From Ephemerocybe angulata (Eukaryota > Basidiomycota > Agaricomycetes > Agaricales > Psathyrellaceae), in NCBI GenBank assembly GCA_013368325.1, contig JAACJK010000165.1, forward strand, positions 124,001-188,000: a stretch of DNA of 64,000 nucleotides, written 5' to 3'. Positions 12,254 through 23,694 of the stretch are shown in pieces; the stretch's first letter is position 1; each line of letters opens with the position of its first letter. The notes beneath the pieces are model-generated. The model saw only the letters and a program-made list of their open reading frames with translations. It had not been told where the DNA came from and searched no databases. The translations under genes and the position numbers were made by a program.

Positions 12254-12579
12254 CTGACAGTGCGGATATTATAGCCGTTTGTCACGTCACATTGAGGGGC
12301 CAATAGCTCGTAGGAAGGGGCCAATATGTCACAACTTAGGCTTTCTGAAAATTGGTCAGAAAGGGCGCCTTGCCTCTCCAAAATTACAACGGTCCATCGT
12401 ATCACTTTCGAGATACCTCTCGGGGACCGTGTTCACGTCTCTGGAGCAAGATAGTCAGTAAAATCTACCTCAAATCCTTCCACAATGGCTAACTCAGACC
12501 CCTTGTCACGCCACTCCGGCCTCCAGGACCATGGCTATCTCACCCCAGACCCCAATGGCTATAATTTCCGCAGTGTCAG
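12254..12579. mobile_element. candidate MITE in the promoter of paralog 2
   Basis: The ends are imperfect 23-bp inverted repeats (12254-12276 and 12557-12579) that differ at two positions; the outer part reads CTGACA(G/C)TGCGGA. The 326-bp segment accounts for the length that unit 2 has in excess of unit 1 upstream of the gene. No coding capacity is seen. A clear target-site duplication is not visible. Confidence 0.5.
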
Positions 12580-13031
12580 ACTTCTTGACGGTCAAGACTC
12601 AACTGAGGCCAATTGCTTCCATGACTGACCCTCATCATACCTGGGCGCTGTATGCCAGATGGCAGTCAATGTGCCGAGATGTGCCGTCACCGACTACATA
12701 CCCAGTTTCGGGTATGCAAATCGCGCCGGCGCGTGGGGATTTCCGTACACGCACCGGCAGGGCGCCTAATTCGATCAAAATTCGATTGATGGTCATAGAT
12801 GTGAACAGAGCGCAGCAGCGGCGATCCTTGCGCTGGGCTCATGCCGGACGATGTCGTCGCAGGAATTTGCAGTGAGGCTTGTGTGGCGATGAGCTCGTGG
12901 CGTCAAGGTGCGCACTGCGTGCTGCGCGGGCGGCAGGGATGACGAGTACACGCCATGACCGGCAAATATTTTCCTCAGACGCTCACATATGTCCAAGGCT
13001 CCGCAGCGACAGGAATACATACATAGGGATA

Positions 13032-13716
13032 ATTCAATTTGGGAACCCCCCTTCCCCCTAAAACCTCCGTTTGATGCAACTTGTAGTACAAATGATGGAT
13101 TTTTGTTTGACAACGCTTGACGATGTTGGCCGTGAATGGTCCGGGACGGTGATGGTCAGCGCCTGATGAGCGGGCAGGCGCTTTTGATGCGAGGGAGAGC
13201 GAAGGCAAGATTTCTCCCTCAGCATGCCTGAAGCCCGTAAATATGCAAGCTCAAACGTGAACCCCCCCATCACATATACGTACGCACTCTGGTTTAATTT
13301 AATAAGTATACATCGAAGATATGGTGCCCAGAGTGTCAAATCTCCTATCCCATTCCCTGGCGGTGAAATCTAATCTAATCGGAGGTAGATTGCCCATTAT
13401 CTCAGTATTTCGCCAGTATTTCGGTTGAAAAATAGATAGGCTGGAAAGTTACGAGGTAGAGAAAGTGTATAATAGGCATTTTAGCTCAGGTAGGACAAGT
13501 CACCCTGGACCAGCGCCCTCCTGGTTTTGAGTGCAGGCAGTTTCCCGCCCTTTCCGCATTTGGACATCAGCGCCCCGCCGTGCCCAGGGCTTCGGGACTT
13601 TAGCTCCAGCCATCATGATATGTTCGGCGTCCCGCGGAGGTGACGGCAGAGGGTTCCTCAATAGCTTATTGAGGAACCCTGGGATTCCCCGGGGAAGGGG
13701 GGTTCCCAAATTGAAT
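13032..13716. mobile_element. candidate non-autonomous element with 26-bp perfect inverted repeats
   Basis: Perfect inverted repeats of 26 bp occur at 13032-13057 and 13691-13716; the left one begins ATTCAATTTGGGAACCCCCC. They enclose 633 bp with no convincing gene. A strong hairpin lies next to the right repeat. The right end is 28 bp from the stop codon of the F-box gene. No target-site duplication is evident, so the boundaries are approximate. Confidence 0.5.
13651..13679. repeat. perfect hairpin, 13-bp arms, 3-nt loop
   Basis: GGGTTCCTCAATA, loop GCT, then the exact reverse complement. It sits inside the candidate element just before its right inverted repeat. It could act as a subterminal transposase site or as a transcription stop. 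Confidence 0.6.
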
Positions 13717-13744
13717 GTGGAGGATGAATACACAAAATATCTAT

Positions 13745-15041
13745 TTAGAAACCGCGTCTTCTTGCTAACACTTCTTCGTCCATATCAGATTCAACCACCA
13801 CCACCTTATGCCCTCTCCGCACTGCGTTCACAAGATATCGAGCCGGCTCCTTCTTCAACTCGTGGTGAAACGGCCCATGCAGAACGATGTTAAATGGGTG
13901 CGGATTCCAGATTGTACCCGACCATTTTCTCCAGATCTTCTCTAAGTCTTCATCAATAACGAGCAAGCTGTCAACGCGAATTGAGGGAAGGTGGATGACC
14001 AATTCCTTGATTCTGAGCATGGTATAATTCATGGTAGGCTCGAGCTCGTTGAGGGCTTTCTGGGTCGTCTCGAAGTCGAGTTCTCGTAAATTGAGCTTGA
14101 GGCGCTTCATTATAGATCCGGCGGACTGGGACCGTATACGTGGGAATAGTGCGTGGGGTTGGCGTGCTGGAGGAAGTTAAAAGGAAAGAAAGCATTAGAA
14201 AGGATAGTATGATCGTACAGAAAGGTCACTTACGATGCACCAGAATATCTTCGCCGGGCGCCCGGGTGAAACTGAGGTTTTCGATGCTCCTGACAGGGTT
14301 GGATGACACAAGTGTCCAGTGGAGTCCTTCCAAGTTTAATCTCACATCGCCCTCGAAGACAGAATGGACATGCAGATCTTTTATCCTCTGCATACCCTCA
14401 ACCTTCCCGCGGTGGAAGAGGAAAGCCAGGGTCATGATGTTGCAGTGGGAGAGGGATAACTTCGTTAAGGTTCGAGGGGCGGTGAAGGTTCGCCTGCGGT
14501 CCTCTGGGCTTTCCTCTTCCACCTCCAAGAAGGTGAAGTCCTCCAACCATAGCGATTCAAGGTTTGGGAAGGAGGACAGGAGGGTGAAGAACCGGGTTAG
14601 TGCATGGACTCCGTGCGCGATTTCGAGGTGTCGGATGGTCGTCCACTGCTTGCATGCCTCAGCAATCGAGGGCGGAATCTCGCCTTGCGCGATGTGGAAG
14701 GCGACAGAGAACTCGACGGAAAACTTTGCGAGGGCAGCAGCAAAGTCCGCGTCGTCGTTTTCGGAACGCGAGGCTCCGATGTTCTTGAAGCAGGCGCGCT
14801 TGTACTTGGTCGGGAAGGTAAAGGCACTGAGGGCGGAGGATAGTACTACTTCCGGAAGCTCGGAGATGGCGCGTTCATCTTTGAAGACGATGTCTGAGCC
14901 GAAGGCCTTGCGGCGAGCGACATAGAACCATGTCTTGCAGACAGAGGACATGCTGAGGAGGGCTGGTGGGTCGTCCCCGACATCGGCAACGATCACTTCG
15001 ACAACCTCTGTTGGAAGCTCGGAGGAGTAAGGGGATGGCAT
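13745..15041 (-). CDS. F-box-like protein with LRR-like C-terminal half
   Basis: Two exons on the minus strand: 14234-15041 and 13745-14166 (409 aa), with a 67-nt intron (GTAAGT...CCAG) in phase 1. The N-terminus has ELPTEVVEVIVADV followed by SMSSVCKTWFYVARRKAF, the usual F-box helix pattern in Agaricomycetes. Leucine-rich segments follow (about residues 130-260), then a basic C-terminus. A role as SCF adaptor is family inference; the substrate is unknown. It is only distantly similar to the single-exon F-box genes at 5160 and 26585. A TATA box lies about 45 bp upstream. Candidate mobile elements flank it at both ends (13.03-13.72 and 15.22-15.60 kb). Confidence 0.8.
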
Positions 15042-15084
15042 GGCGTTGGAAGGTACTGTTTAGAGTCTGGCGAAGAGATGGGGC

Positions 15085-15090
15085 TTTATA
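15085..15090 (-). promoter_or_regulatory. TATA box of the F-box gene
   Basis: CATATAAAGCC on the minus strand, about 45 bp upstream of the ATG at 15041. Confidence 0.45.
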
Positions 15091-15219
15091 TGTGTTCTTT
15101 TCGACGATTAAGTCTCTTCACACAGATGAAATTGGGCGAGGCACCTAAGTAACAAAGACACTTAGACACGCCTTGCGGCAGTGTGATTTGGGAAGACAGA
15201 GAGGTCTCGGGGGCTAATA

Positions 15220-15600
15220 GGGGAATTCAAAGTAAACGCAACAGGTGTTTGTGTTTCGAAACAACGATTTCGTTTTGGTTTTCGCCAAGAGGGGCTGTGC
15301 AGTCAGCCGTGTTAAACTCCGACGATTCCGAGATAAGATGAAGATAACCGTTGAGCGTATACAGAACTTTATTATCTACAAGGAGGCGGCGTTTAGCTAC
15401 TTAGGCACTACATGAGCTAGGATCTAAGTTATTATGCCTAGAAGAATGGTATATACTTATAATACAAACCTTCCAGGCATATTCGGCGAGAAAGCGGCAT
15501 GGCCTTTAGATTTGATGGGACCTGGTGATTTCTCGGATTTCCCCGGAGATGGGGAATTGAGTTATTTCGAAACAGCTGTTGCGTTTACTTTGAATTCCCC
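15220..15600. mobile_element. 381-bp MITE with perfect 25-bp TIRs and TA target duplication
   Basis: Perfect terminal inverted repeats at 15220-15244 and 15576-15600; the left one begins GGGGAATTCAAAGTAAACGC. TA dinucleotides flank both ends (15218-15219 and 15601-15602), the target-site duplication of Tc1/mariner-type elements. It has no transposase ORF, so it is non-autonomous. The perfect TIRs suggest recent activity. Confidence 0.8.
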
Positions 15601-15602
15601 TA

Positions 15603-16398
15603 ATCTCTTTGTCAAGACCAAGACCGCGGCATCCTGCGCCATGCACCTTTCTTTCGCGGAACGTCCTTCCCCACATTAACCTTGTGCCGACTCCTCCGGA
15701 TTCGAATCGGCGTTCGTTAACTACCTTTTCCTCGAGACTCAAAACATTTTCTCTCTATCCTCGTGCCCGCCGAGGGTCCGTTTCATCCGAGGACTGCAGG
15801 TTGAACCTGATTCCGGAGCCGACATCAACGGCCACGAGGCAAAGAAATGCTTAACATAACTTTCTACGAACCAATGTCAGTTTGCTTTCTCAGTAGGCAC
15901 TCTAAGTCGACACGATACCCCATACATGTCACTGATAGACTCTAAACCGACTGATTGAAGGTCTCAGCGCCAACTGGAAGTCTTCGCTTTTGAGTTAAGC
16001 GCCCAAACCGTGAGAGAATCTCTGGGTATGGATCACACCGCGGCGGATCGGGTCCTTTCCGCAAACGACCCTGGCGAAGGATTTTTGACCCAGCCGATTA
16101 GTTTTCCTTGAGTTTTCCTCAATCTTCGACGTACAGTGTCGTGTTCTCCCTGAATTCTTCTACCGTGTCGACCGAAAAGCTGCACAAGCCCACATAGTCC
16201 AAATAGGATTGGTCAGCTTGTTGCCAGACATAGCCCAATTCATCTTTTGGGCCTTTGACTGCAACGGCCGAGCATCCTGTCGTTGGTCGCTTTCTGCCAG
16301 CACGACCACCTGATACCCAGTGCGACGCTGGCTCGCGACTCCATACCCAGCAATACCCACGACCCACGACACTAGAGGCCAGACGACTCCAGCCCACG
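15603..16398. other. intergenic, upstream of IML2
   Basis: About 800 bp between the MITE and the IML2 start, with no convincing gene. The IML2 reading frame is open back to 16255, so a longer IML2 N-terminus cannot be excluded. Confidence 0.45.
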
Positions 16399-19075
16399 AT
16401 GTTCACCAACCTCCTCCACCTAAACACCAGCCAGGAGCACAAATTGGGCGATGTCAGCGAGAAGAGTCCCGCAACGCCATCGACAGTCACGTCTGCGAGC
16501 ACCCTAGGGCCAGACACACCGTACGAATCGTTCCCTCCTACCCCGGCCACCTCAACTTCTCTGAACTCTCTGGGAGTTCAGAGCAGCAGGACGAAGAACG
16601 GCTCGAAGTCGCCATCGGGGAAGAATACACCCAGGACGGCGTTGCAGTCATGGGAGTCGCCGTATACGTCACCACCGCCCGTGAAAAAGCCGTACAAACC
16701 CTCGCAGGCGTTGGAGGATATCCCTGGGATGGAGTACGCGCTGAAGCTGTTCTTGGAGAGTCATATGTTGGAATCGGAGGAGTATTGCTCGACGAATGAC
16801 GAGAAGAGGTGTGTGCACATGCCGAACGCATGTTCATATGTGTGTATCTTACATTGAATGTCAGGGAGCGACTGTATTTTGCGACTGGATTCAGTTTGAT
16901 CCAGTGCGTGAAGGCGCTCATGTCTTACGAGGACGAAGTGCGTCTACCACTGCTCTGTACCTTTCGGGGGCCCATTGACCAGGAAACTTCACTCGCTAGG
17001 ACCTTCTCTCCGCACTCAACCATGCGAAACGCGGTAACTTGATCGCCAGTCAACATCGAAAGAAACAGGGCCTGTTTGGGCCCCTCGTCTCTGTCATTCA
17101 TTCGGGGGGAGTAGGCTGGATCAAGAGCATGACACCTGTCGAGAGGCATGCCGAACTCGTTTACGCTGAAAGTCTGTTCGAAAAGGTGAGGAGGATGTTC
17201 TCATCTCCTGCAATAATTCCAATACTCCTGTCCAGGCGCTGCTCGGTATCGTGTATTCAGGTGACTGGTTGGCCTTCATTAAGGAAGCGTACGTTCAACT
17301 CCCCTTGACGGTGACTCCCACCTAACCAACCTGTCGACACTCCTAGACTCAACATGCGCACGACGATTGGGATATATAGCCAACTCCTACAATACATCGA
17401 AGCAATGGATGCCCAGTCCATTGCCCGCGGCACTGGTCCTACAGACACCTCTATCGACGTCCACTTCAGGTCTGGAGTCTACTTAGGAATGGGAATGTCG
17501 AATATTGTGCTGAGCCTGATGCCTGGGAAGCTCATGACGCTCGTGGAGTTGTTTGGGTATCACGGAGACAGGAAGCTAGGATTGGAGCTTCTGATGAAAG
17601 CTGGTGGGTGGAAAGAAGATCAGGACGAACCTGGCGTGTCCGCAGGTACGTTCTATTCTAGTCCGTCCTTACGGTTGTAGGAGCTAACAGCATCTACCTT
17701 CCACTCGCTCATGCAGCCGACGAAGGACTCCGCAGATCAATATGTGATATGTCGCTCATGATATTCCACCTGATCATCTCCTCCTTTACCTTCGAAGGCG
17801 TCTCGATCCCTATGGCCTCGAATATACTTTCCTGGAACCTCCGGCGCTACCCTAACGGCGTCTTCTTCCTCTTCGGTGCCGGCCGCCTCTCCCTCATCCG
17901 GTCGCAACCCGCGCGTGCCATCGAGTACTACGAACGCGCTATGGGAGTGCAGAACCAGTATAAGAACCTCGATCATGTCTCATACTGGGAAATAGCAATC
18001 TGCCGGTTGGCGCTGTGGGATGTCCTGGGTAGTGAGAAGTGCTGGAGAGAGCTTGTAAAGGAGGCGAGCTGGAGCAAGGCGATTTATGCGTATGGGTTGG
18101 CGGTGTGTTTGCTGGAGAGTGCGGGCGAGGGGCAGGAGGGAGATGAGAAGAGGAAAGAGGCGGCGGAGCTCATGGCGAAGGTGCCGGAGCTTAGGCAGAG
18201 GATCGCAGGGAAGAGTATCCCATTAGAGGTGCGTCACCTTTCGGGTATCTTTCTGTGTTATATCGACTTCTCTCCACCTTCTATGCTGATTCTCGCCGCT
18301 TCAGAAATATGTTGCCCGGAAAGCACGGAAGTTCTCCTCCCAGAAAACCCTAACCCTTTCTGCCCTCGAACTCGCCTACACCTTCCAATCCATCACACAC
18401 GCTCCCCGGCGCGTCATCCTCGACCGCATGCTCCCAGAGGTCGACCGGACTCTCTCCAATTTGGCAGACTTCAAGGATAATATGAAGGGTTACGAAGAGG
18501 TGCATGGTGCCTCGAGCTATCATGACGATTTGTGCCTCGCGCGGTTCCTCGAGGGCGTGTGCTGCCGGTATGTCGCGTATCCTGAGGCTGATTCAGTGGA
18601 GTCGGGGTTAGTGCCTGGCGCGGAGGACGAGGCGTCGTCGGTAGATGAGGAGACGAGAAGTGGGGCGGAGAAGAGGGCGGAAGAGGCATTTTTGGAGGTG
18701 TTTGCGAATGGGCCAAAGATCGAGTTGGATCATCAGATTGTATACCATGCTCGTGAGTTCTCTTACATCATGTTTACATGTTGCTTTGCTGTGTGAGGAA
18801 GGCTGACTTTTGGGTTTGTGAACAGACTATGAATACGGTCGCCTTTTGGCCTGCCAAGGAAACATTGACAAGGCAAGAGCAGAGTTTGAACTGGTGCTTT
18901 CAGGGAAGTACCTTGAAGTTGGGCCCTCGGGACGGAAGGGCAAGTACAGCTTAGAGGTGAGTGCAAGTTACGTCATGCTTCTGCTACCTGGAAGCTGAGA
19001 ATGGTGCTGTAGAATGCGTTGCATGTTCGGACCCATGCTGCGAACCAGGCCCTCCTGAGTAATCGTCGACTTTAA
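16399..19075 (+). CDS. IML2: IML2/TTC39-family tetratricopeptide protein
   Basis: Nine exons: 16399-16808, 16865-16937, 17000-17185, 17236-17288, 17347-17645, 17717-18228, 18305-18752, 18826-18956 and 19013-19075 (724 aa). The start at MFTNLLHLN was preferred to an in-frame ATG 48 codons upstream, because the upstream part looks untranslated. A Ser/Thr/Pro-rich N-terminal segment precedes an all-helical body. That body has FATGFSLIQCVKALMSYEDE, then HAELVYAESLFEKALLGIVYSGD, the VEL(F)GYHGDRKLGLELL block typical of TTC39/Iml2, and TPR-like helices to the C-terminus. In yeast, Iml2 acts at lipid droplets and mitochondria to help clear inclusion bodies; that role is from the family. All eight intron junctions preserve frame. 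There is no sign of decay. Confidence 0.92.
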
Positions 19076-19580
19076 CTCTGCCCTGTTCTTAGACTTCTAT
19101 TGGACATTAAGGGCTCCTGCTATCATCTACTTATCTCCATATCTATACCCTCTGTTGTTGCTATATATAATTTGTATCTACTATCCCTTAACATTGCAAA
19201 ACTGAAATTGTACTGGAACTCATCGAAAGACAGAGTAAGCGCCCGGACTGGTCTGACACCCTGACTGGACTTGCGAGGGAGGTGCCACAACCCCTCGTAC
19301 CCTCCGGACATAAGCAGGATAGGATCACAAAGCCCTTGCACTGTGCAGTCCACGGGCGCTCCCAGCAGCGGTGGTACCGCGAGACCTGCTAAGGTCGTGG
19401 ACCACGGTCCAATTGTCCAAAAGCAATTTAGTCCTCGCCTTGATCTCATTGCCGGCGACTATGTCACATTCCGAGTTAACGTTCTTTCATATTAAGAACT
19501 GGGTTCCTGGGCCTGAAGACCTGAACGGACCCCCCTCTTCTGAGCACCCACAACCACTCCCTCACATACCTCTCTGAGCC
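19076..19580. other. intergenic
   Basis: About 505 bp: the IML2 3' flank and the promoter of the DUF7918 gene. No other feature is seen. Confidence 0.45.
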
Positions 19581-20784
19581 ATGACGTCCTTGCAGATTGG
19601 CGAGTATTCGGCGTGGGTGGCCATCGAAGGTGTCACTGCACCTGTCTATAACATCGAGAAGACAAGCAGCTCAGCCTCATGTTGGATCGCATCGCAGGTT
19701 GGAAAGGTGTGCCCTTCCGCAGCCATCGAGTCTCTCTACTGCTACCCCCTGACGTTTTCTATTCAGAAATTCGCTCTTAATTGGTACAACACGGAGAGAA
19801 GGATCCCTATCCAGGCAGCTGTCCTGATAGATGGCAAAGTCTGCGACAACCACATCATGTTAGACGCCCGGAGGTACCCCGACAAGCCAAGTGGGGTGGG
19901 GATCTCGTATGCACGCACCTCGGACTGGACGAGGCGGGACTTTGAGTTCTCTTCGATACTGGTGTCCGGTAAGTATGCCCCACAAGCGACTTCAGTTGAC
20001 GTTGAAAGCTTAACTGCATCTGGGGCGCAGACGACGACAACTACCTCTACACTGTTGACACTTCGATGGACATCGGGACGATCACACTTCAACTGTGGAG
20101 AATAGAGATTCAGGATGTTACTCCGCAGACACTTCACCATCGGTATGGAGGAGCCACGCTTGACAACCAGATCGTGCATGAAAGGTCGAAGAAGGCAGGC
20201 GCTCATCATGTTGTGTACGTCCTATTCCACATCCTCTGGATATAACTGACTACCTTCGAATTGAATTTTACCTTTGATAGGTACGGAGAGGAGTATGGGT
20301 CCCCTGCGCCGGTGGTGGATATGGTCCGGGGACGCGTAATTGACTCGACACCTTTCGTGACATTCTCTTTCAAATACAGACCGTACGGTGCGGCAATTCC
20401 TTAACCCTCTCATCTTTCTCTACCCTTCTCCAAAGCAAACTGAAGGTCGACCCTTTGCCACAGATGTCTTGATGGCCAATGATATTATCCCTCGACCAAT
20501 GTTGTCCACCTGTACGAACGTACCATCTTCGAGTCGAAATAACGAGGTGGATCAAAAGACCGCGGCGCAGATAAAGAGGCTTGAGGTAAGCCGAAATCCT
20601 TTGTCTGGCACGGACTGACTCAATTGCCTTGCGACAGAATCGGCTCAACGCCCTCAAGACAAAAGCAAAGCTTGTGCCTCATGCTGGTGTCGTCAAAAGG
20701 ACCGTCGGTTCGAGTAAAGGAAAGGGCCGCGCCAGGGGCCCGATACCCCCAAACGCAGAGATAATCGATCTCACCTCCCTCTGA
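19581..20784 (+). CDS. DUF7918-type protein
   Basis: Six exons: 19581-19706, 19767-19968, 20031-20214, 20281-20387, 20446-20585 and 20638-20784 (301 aa). The N-terminal half matches the DUF7918 pattern common in basidiomycetes: EYSAWVAIEG near residue 10, SCWIASQVGKKFALNW, a parallel strand with VLIDGKVC, ISYARTS, then SSILVSDDDNYL and a later FVTFSFKYRP. The C-terminus is basic (KRTVGSSKGKGRARG) and looks disordered. The fourth intron has two possible donors; only the one at 20388 with the acceptor ending at 20445 keeps the frame, so that junction is less certain. The function of the family is unknown. Confidence 0.82.
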
Positions 20785-21016
20785 ATGGGAGATGGAACAT
20801 TGAGGGCCTCACAGGATAGCTTAGGTGTCGAACAATGTAAATTATAATCAACGAGCAGACTATGTATTTCTTGGTCGGAGTAGAAGAGTTTGGACACCAA
20901 TTTCTGAGCCAAAGTTAGGGGCTAATGCACGCGTCGCCTCCGGCCCTAAATCGGTAAGCGCCGAAAGCATTGATCCCACGTTGCCGCCTCTTGACGCTTG
21001 ACCATCAACCACTACC

Positions 21017-21472
21017 ATGGATTCACCAGTTCAGATCTCACCTTCCTCTACGCCCTCCTCGAGCTCTCCTCCAGCGGAAGAAGTGAACTTTCAGGGCTCG
21101 AGCGGCGGCGCCTACGACAAAGGGTTCATCGGGAACCTCACCAACCATCTCACTTCTTCATTCGGTGGCTCGGGACCGTCCAAGAGGCGTCTTGGTGGAT
21201 CATCATATGCGCAATCTGGGCATGGAGCAAACAGGGATTCGAAGTCTAGGAGGAGGGAGAACTCGGGAAGGATGGACTCGACTGGCGGGTCCCATTGGGA
21301 TAACAAGGGCCCAGGGGGTAAACGAGACAAGGATGATCTACTGGATCAGAACGTCGTTGATTACTTGAGGAAAGGTGTGTGGTCTGTCTTATATTAATAG
21401 GCGCGCGTAAGGCTGACACCGTGCGTAGAAATTGGCGACCCGTTCCAGGAGCCATCGCCCCAGCGATCGTGA
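21017..21472 (+). CDS. small hydrophilic protein
   Basis: Two exons: 21017-21374 and 21429-21472 (133 aa), with a 54-nt intron in phase 1. The N-terminus is Ser/Pro-rich, the middle is Gly/Ser-rich (GSSGGAYDKGFIGNLTNHL) and Lys/Arg-rich, and there is an acidic DDLLDQNVVDYLRK helix before the intron. It lacks a signal peptide or TM segment. The LDQNVVDYLRKEIGDPFQEP end resembles short conserved tails of fungal proteins of unknown role. I do not recognise the family. The translation is coherent across the splice site, which supports a real gene. Confidence 0.65.
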
Positions 21473-22197
21473 AATCAACCGCCTGTCTCCTTCTCTAACC
21501 GCATCCCTTGGTATGTCTTCTGAGCGCTTCTTTCTGTCAATCGACAATCTAATAGGATCTTCCCTTAGTTATCTTCTTGAGTTGCATGTATAATATCACA
21601 GATCCCATGTACATCATCGTTCGCCGACTTCACACACACACGCACATACCTCGCCTCCTTGCATGCATGGAAATTGGCTAGAGAGCCTTACCGCACTAGC
21701 TAGACAACCGGAATGTGCCACGGGGATACGGCAAGGTTTAAGCAGGGTCCAGCCATCCCGCGGTCATATCTCGTGTGTATCCTTTTCAGCGCCATGACGA
21801 GGTCCGTCAGTCGGTCTTCCTTATGTTTCGTTCACTACCATTCAGGGCTCACACAAACTCTCTTACATACCCGATTTCCCGCATCCTATTTTTGGACGAC
21901 CCTGTAGGCCCTGTAAGTAACTTCGTTGGGTCGGTTGTACGAAACGAGTGGATAGTTGGCTTGGTATCTGACTTCCTCACATGGCTGCGGGATGGTGATC
22001 TTCCCGCAGATGTACTTCCCTGTGTTCCATTGCCGTACTCTCCATGTGTTTGTTGGTCTTCAACAGGGCTTTCGAAACTGGGCGATGACGGTAGGGCCGT
22101 AATCTCATTTCTTTTTTCTGGAGGTTTGCCTATCACGGAAACAACCCTCTTTTGACTTGAAAAGGTGCGTGCCGAGTAGCGAGACTCGGGCAGGCCC
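21473..22197. other. intergenic, upstream of Cys-rich gene 1
   Basis: About 725 bp without a convincing gene. A block near 22001-22030 (CCCGCAGATG followed by CTTCCC) reappears near 23415-23442 upstream of the second Cys-rich gene. This suggests the upstream regions were duplicated with the genes. Confidence 0.5.
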
Positions 22198-22204
22198 TAT
22201 ATAA
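22198..22204 (+). promoter_or_regulatory. TATA box of Cys-rich gene 1
   Basis: TATATAA about 90 bp upstream of the ATG at 22290. Confidence 0.55.
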
Positions 22205-22289
22205 CCTCCCGCAACCTCTCTGTTCAATCCCTCAAAAAACGTCCCGCATCACACCCACATTTCCTTCCCCACCAACCCAAACAACTGAA

Positions 22290-22526
22290 ATGTCCTCAAC
22301 AGGTATTCTCGCCCGCGCTTTATGCGTCTCTCTCTTCCTCGCCGGCTTGCTCCTCGTCCAAGGCCACCCGGCGGGTACCAGCGACTCGGGAGTCGTGGTT
22401 TCATCCCGGGCCGGTGGATGCCCCCCAATCATCTGCCCTGTTCTTGAGTGCGGAACATCGTGCCCCTCAGGCTACACCATCGCTACGAACGCATCCAACT
22501 GCTGCCCAAGCTGCGTCTGCAATTAG
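22290..22526 (+). CDS. small Cys-rich secreted protein 1
   Basis: Single exon, 78 aa. There is an N-terminal signal peptide (hydrophobic ALCVSLFLAGLLLVQG, likely cleaved after about residue 26). The mature part is compact with eight cysteines in the order C-x4-C-x4-C-x3-C-x14-CC-x2-C-x-C, ending in CCPSCVCN. The final CCxxCxC resembles the end of von Willebrand C or antistasin-like mini-domains, but I cannot assign a Pfam family. It is closely related to the gene at 23695, which has two such modules. The size, signal peptide and cysteine density are those of fungal small secreted proteins; effector, adhesion or defence roles are all possible. Confidence 0.8.
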   Translation: MSSTGILARALCVSLFLAGLLLVQGHPAGTSDSGVVVSSRAGGCPPIICPVLECGTSCPSGYTIATNASNCCPSCVCN

Positions 22527-23694
22527 ATTAGGACGATCTGAAGGCACCGACATCGGTCTTCACCGTGAAGCGCCATGATGGATTGGATGTACGGGAATTG
22601 GGGAGGTGTACTTTGTGGGGGAGACGGGGGATTACGCATGATGCATGAGGATTTGAAGGAGGGGAGGTTTTGCGCTGATACGAATGGTTGTTAGCTTCCG
22701 GCGTGCTTCGGAGAGTGGAAGGCGGGTTGAGCTAGCTTGAGCTTTTGGACCAATAAACTCGGTGGAATCCATTATATCTCAAACACACATCTGTTGTTAA
22801 TTCACTCGTTTATTAGAATATATCCTCCTTTGTAATGGATGTATTGCAGTCGACGGGATACACCTCCCTCCTCAGAGGGCACCAAGGAAGTAATATGTGC
22901 CTCTTCAAATCGTCGTGGGTGTATTCTAGAATCTGGTCCCAAAAGTCGCTGATGGAGGTTCTTTTTTATCAATGGCACTCTCCAGATACGATGCTCTGAC
23001 TGATTCTTACCAAGATATTCATAGGCCATATCTCGGATCCGAGCACATTCAAGGACTCGATCTTCTTCTGCCGTCGATGCCCCCGGCTCTTAGCTCCCAC
23101 AAACCCATTTTAATTCTTCAAATTCCGATTCCCGCCACCAGTTTTTCGACGGTCAAAGACATAATTTCCTGGCTCTATGATGTATCCAGCACCTCTCGCG
23201 CGAAGAATATCCACATGCTTTGTGGCGCCTAAGAACCCATTACCAGTCTCAAGGCATCCCACGGCCTAGCCCAGATTAACAGCCTCAGTGCTGTATCCGT
23301 GCGCTGGTGTACCCGTAAGTCTGTGTATAGCCTTTGCATCTAGCCTGTGTGTCGGGTGTACCTCGAGCAAATACTAGGATCTTCGGTCTAATATTCTCTC
23401 ATGTCAAGATGATTCTCTCCCGCAGATGAGCTTCCCTATGTTCTAGGGCGTGTCCTCCGTGTGTACTGTGCCTTCATCACCCATGACGGATAAACTGTCT
23501 AGTACACTTTTCGAAGCCTGTTCTGAAGACGATCACCCCGTAAAGTCCTATGACCACTGACGGTGTACCGAAGAATCTTCTATTTATGCAGGCCAGCCAG
23601 ACCCCATAAAGAGTGACCTTCAAATTCATCGTCAAATACCCACAGCCCTCTAAAACGTCAATCGTTTCCCTCCACATCATTCGCACCTCTCGAA
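22527..23694. other. intergenic between the Cys-rich genes
   Basis: 1168 bp. A single ATG-initiated ORF of 86 codons (22972-23232, plus) has a plausible helix-strand pattern but no recognisable domain, so I do not call it. The right part repeats motifs seen upstream of Cys-rich gene 1. A weak TATTTAT lies about 110 bp before the next start. Confidence 0.4.

Larger units (their letters stand above)
11143..12941. repeat. tandem segmental duplication, unit 2
   Basis: This is the second unit of the duplication described at 9428-10941. It is about 285 bp longer, and nearly all of the excess lies in the gene's upstream region, where an inverted-repeat-bounded insert sits at 12254-12579. Confidence 0.8.

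Noticed and set aside
22972..23232. Plus-strand ORF of 86 codons between the Cys-rich genes
   Set aside because: Starts with ATG and looks protein-like, but no domain or flanking exon supports it.
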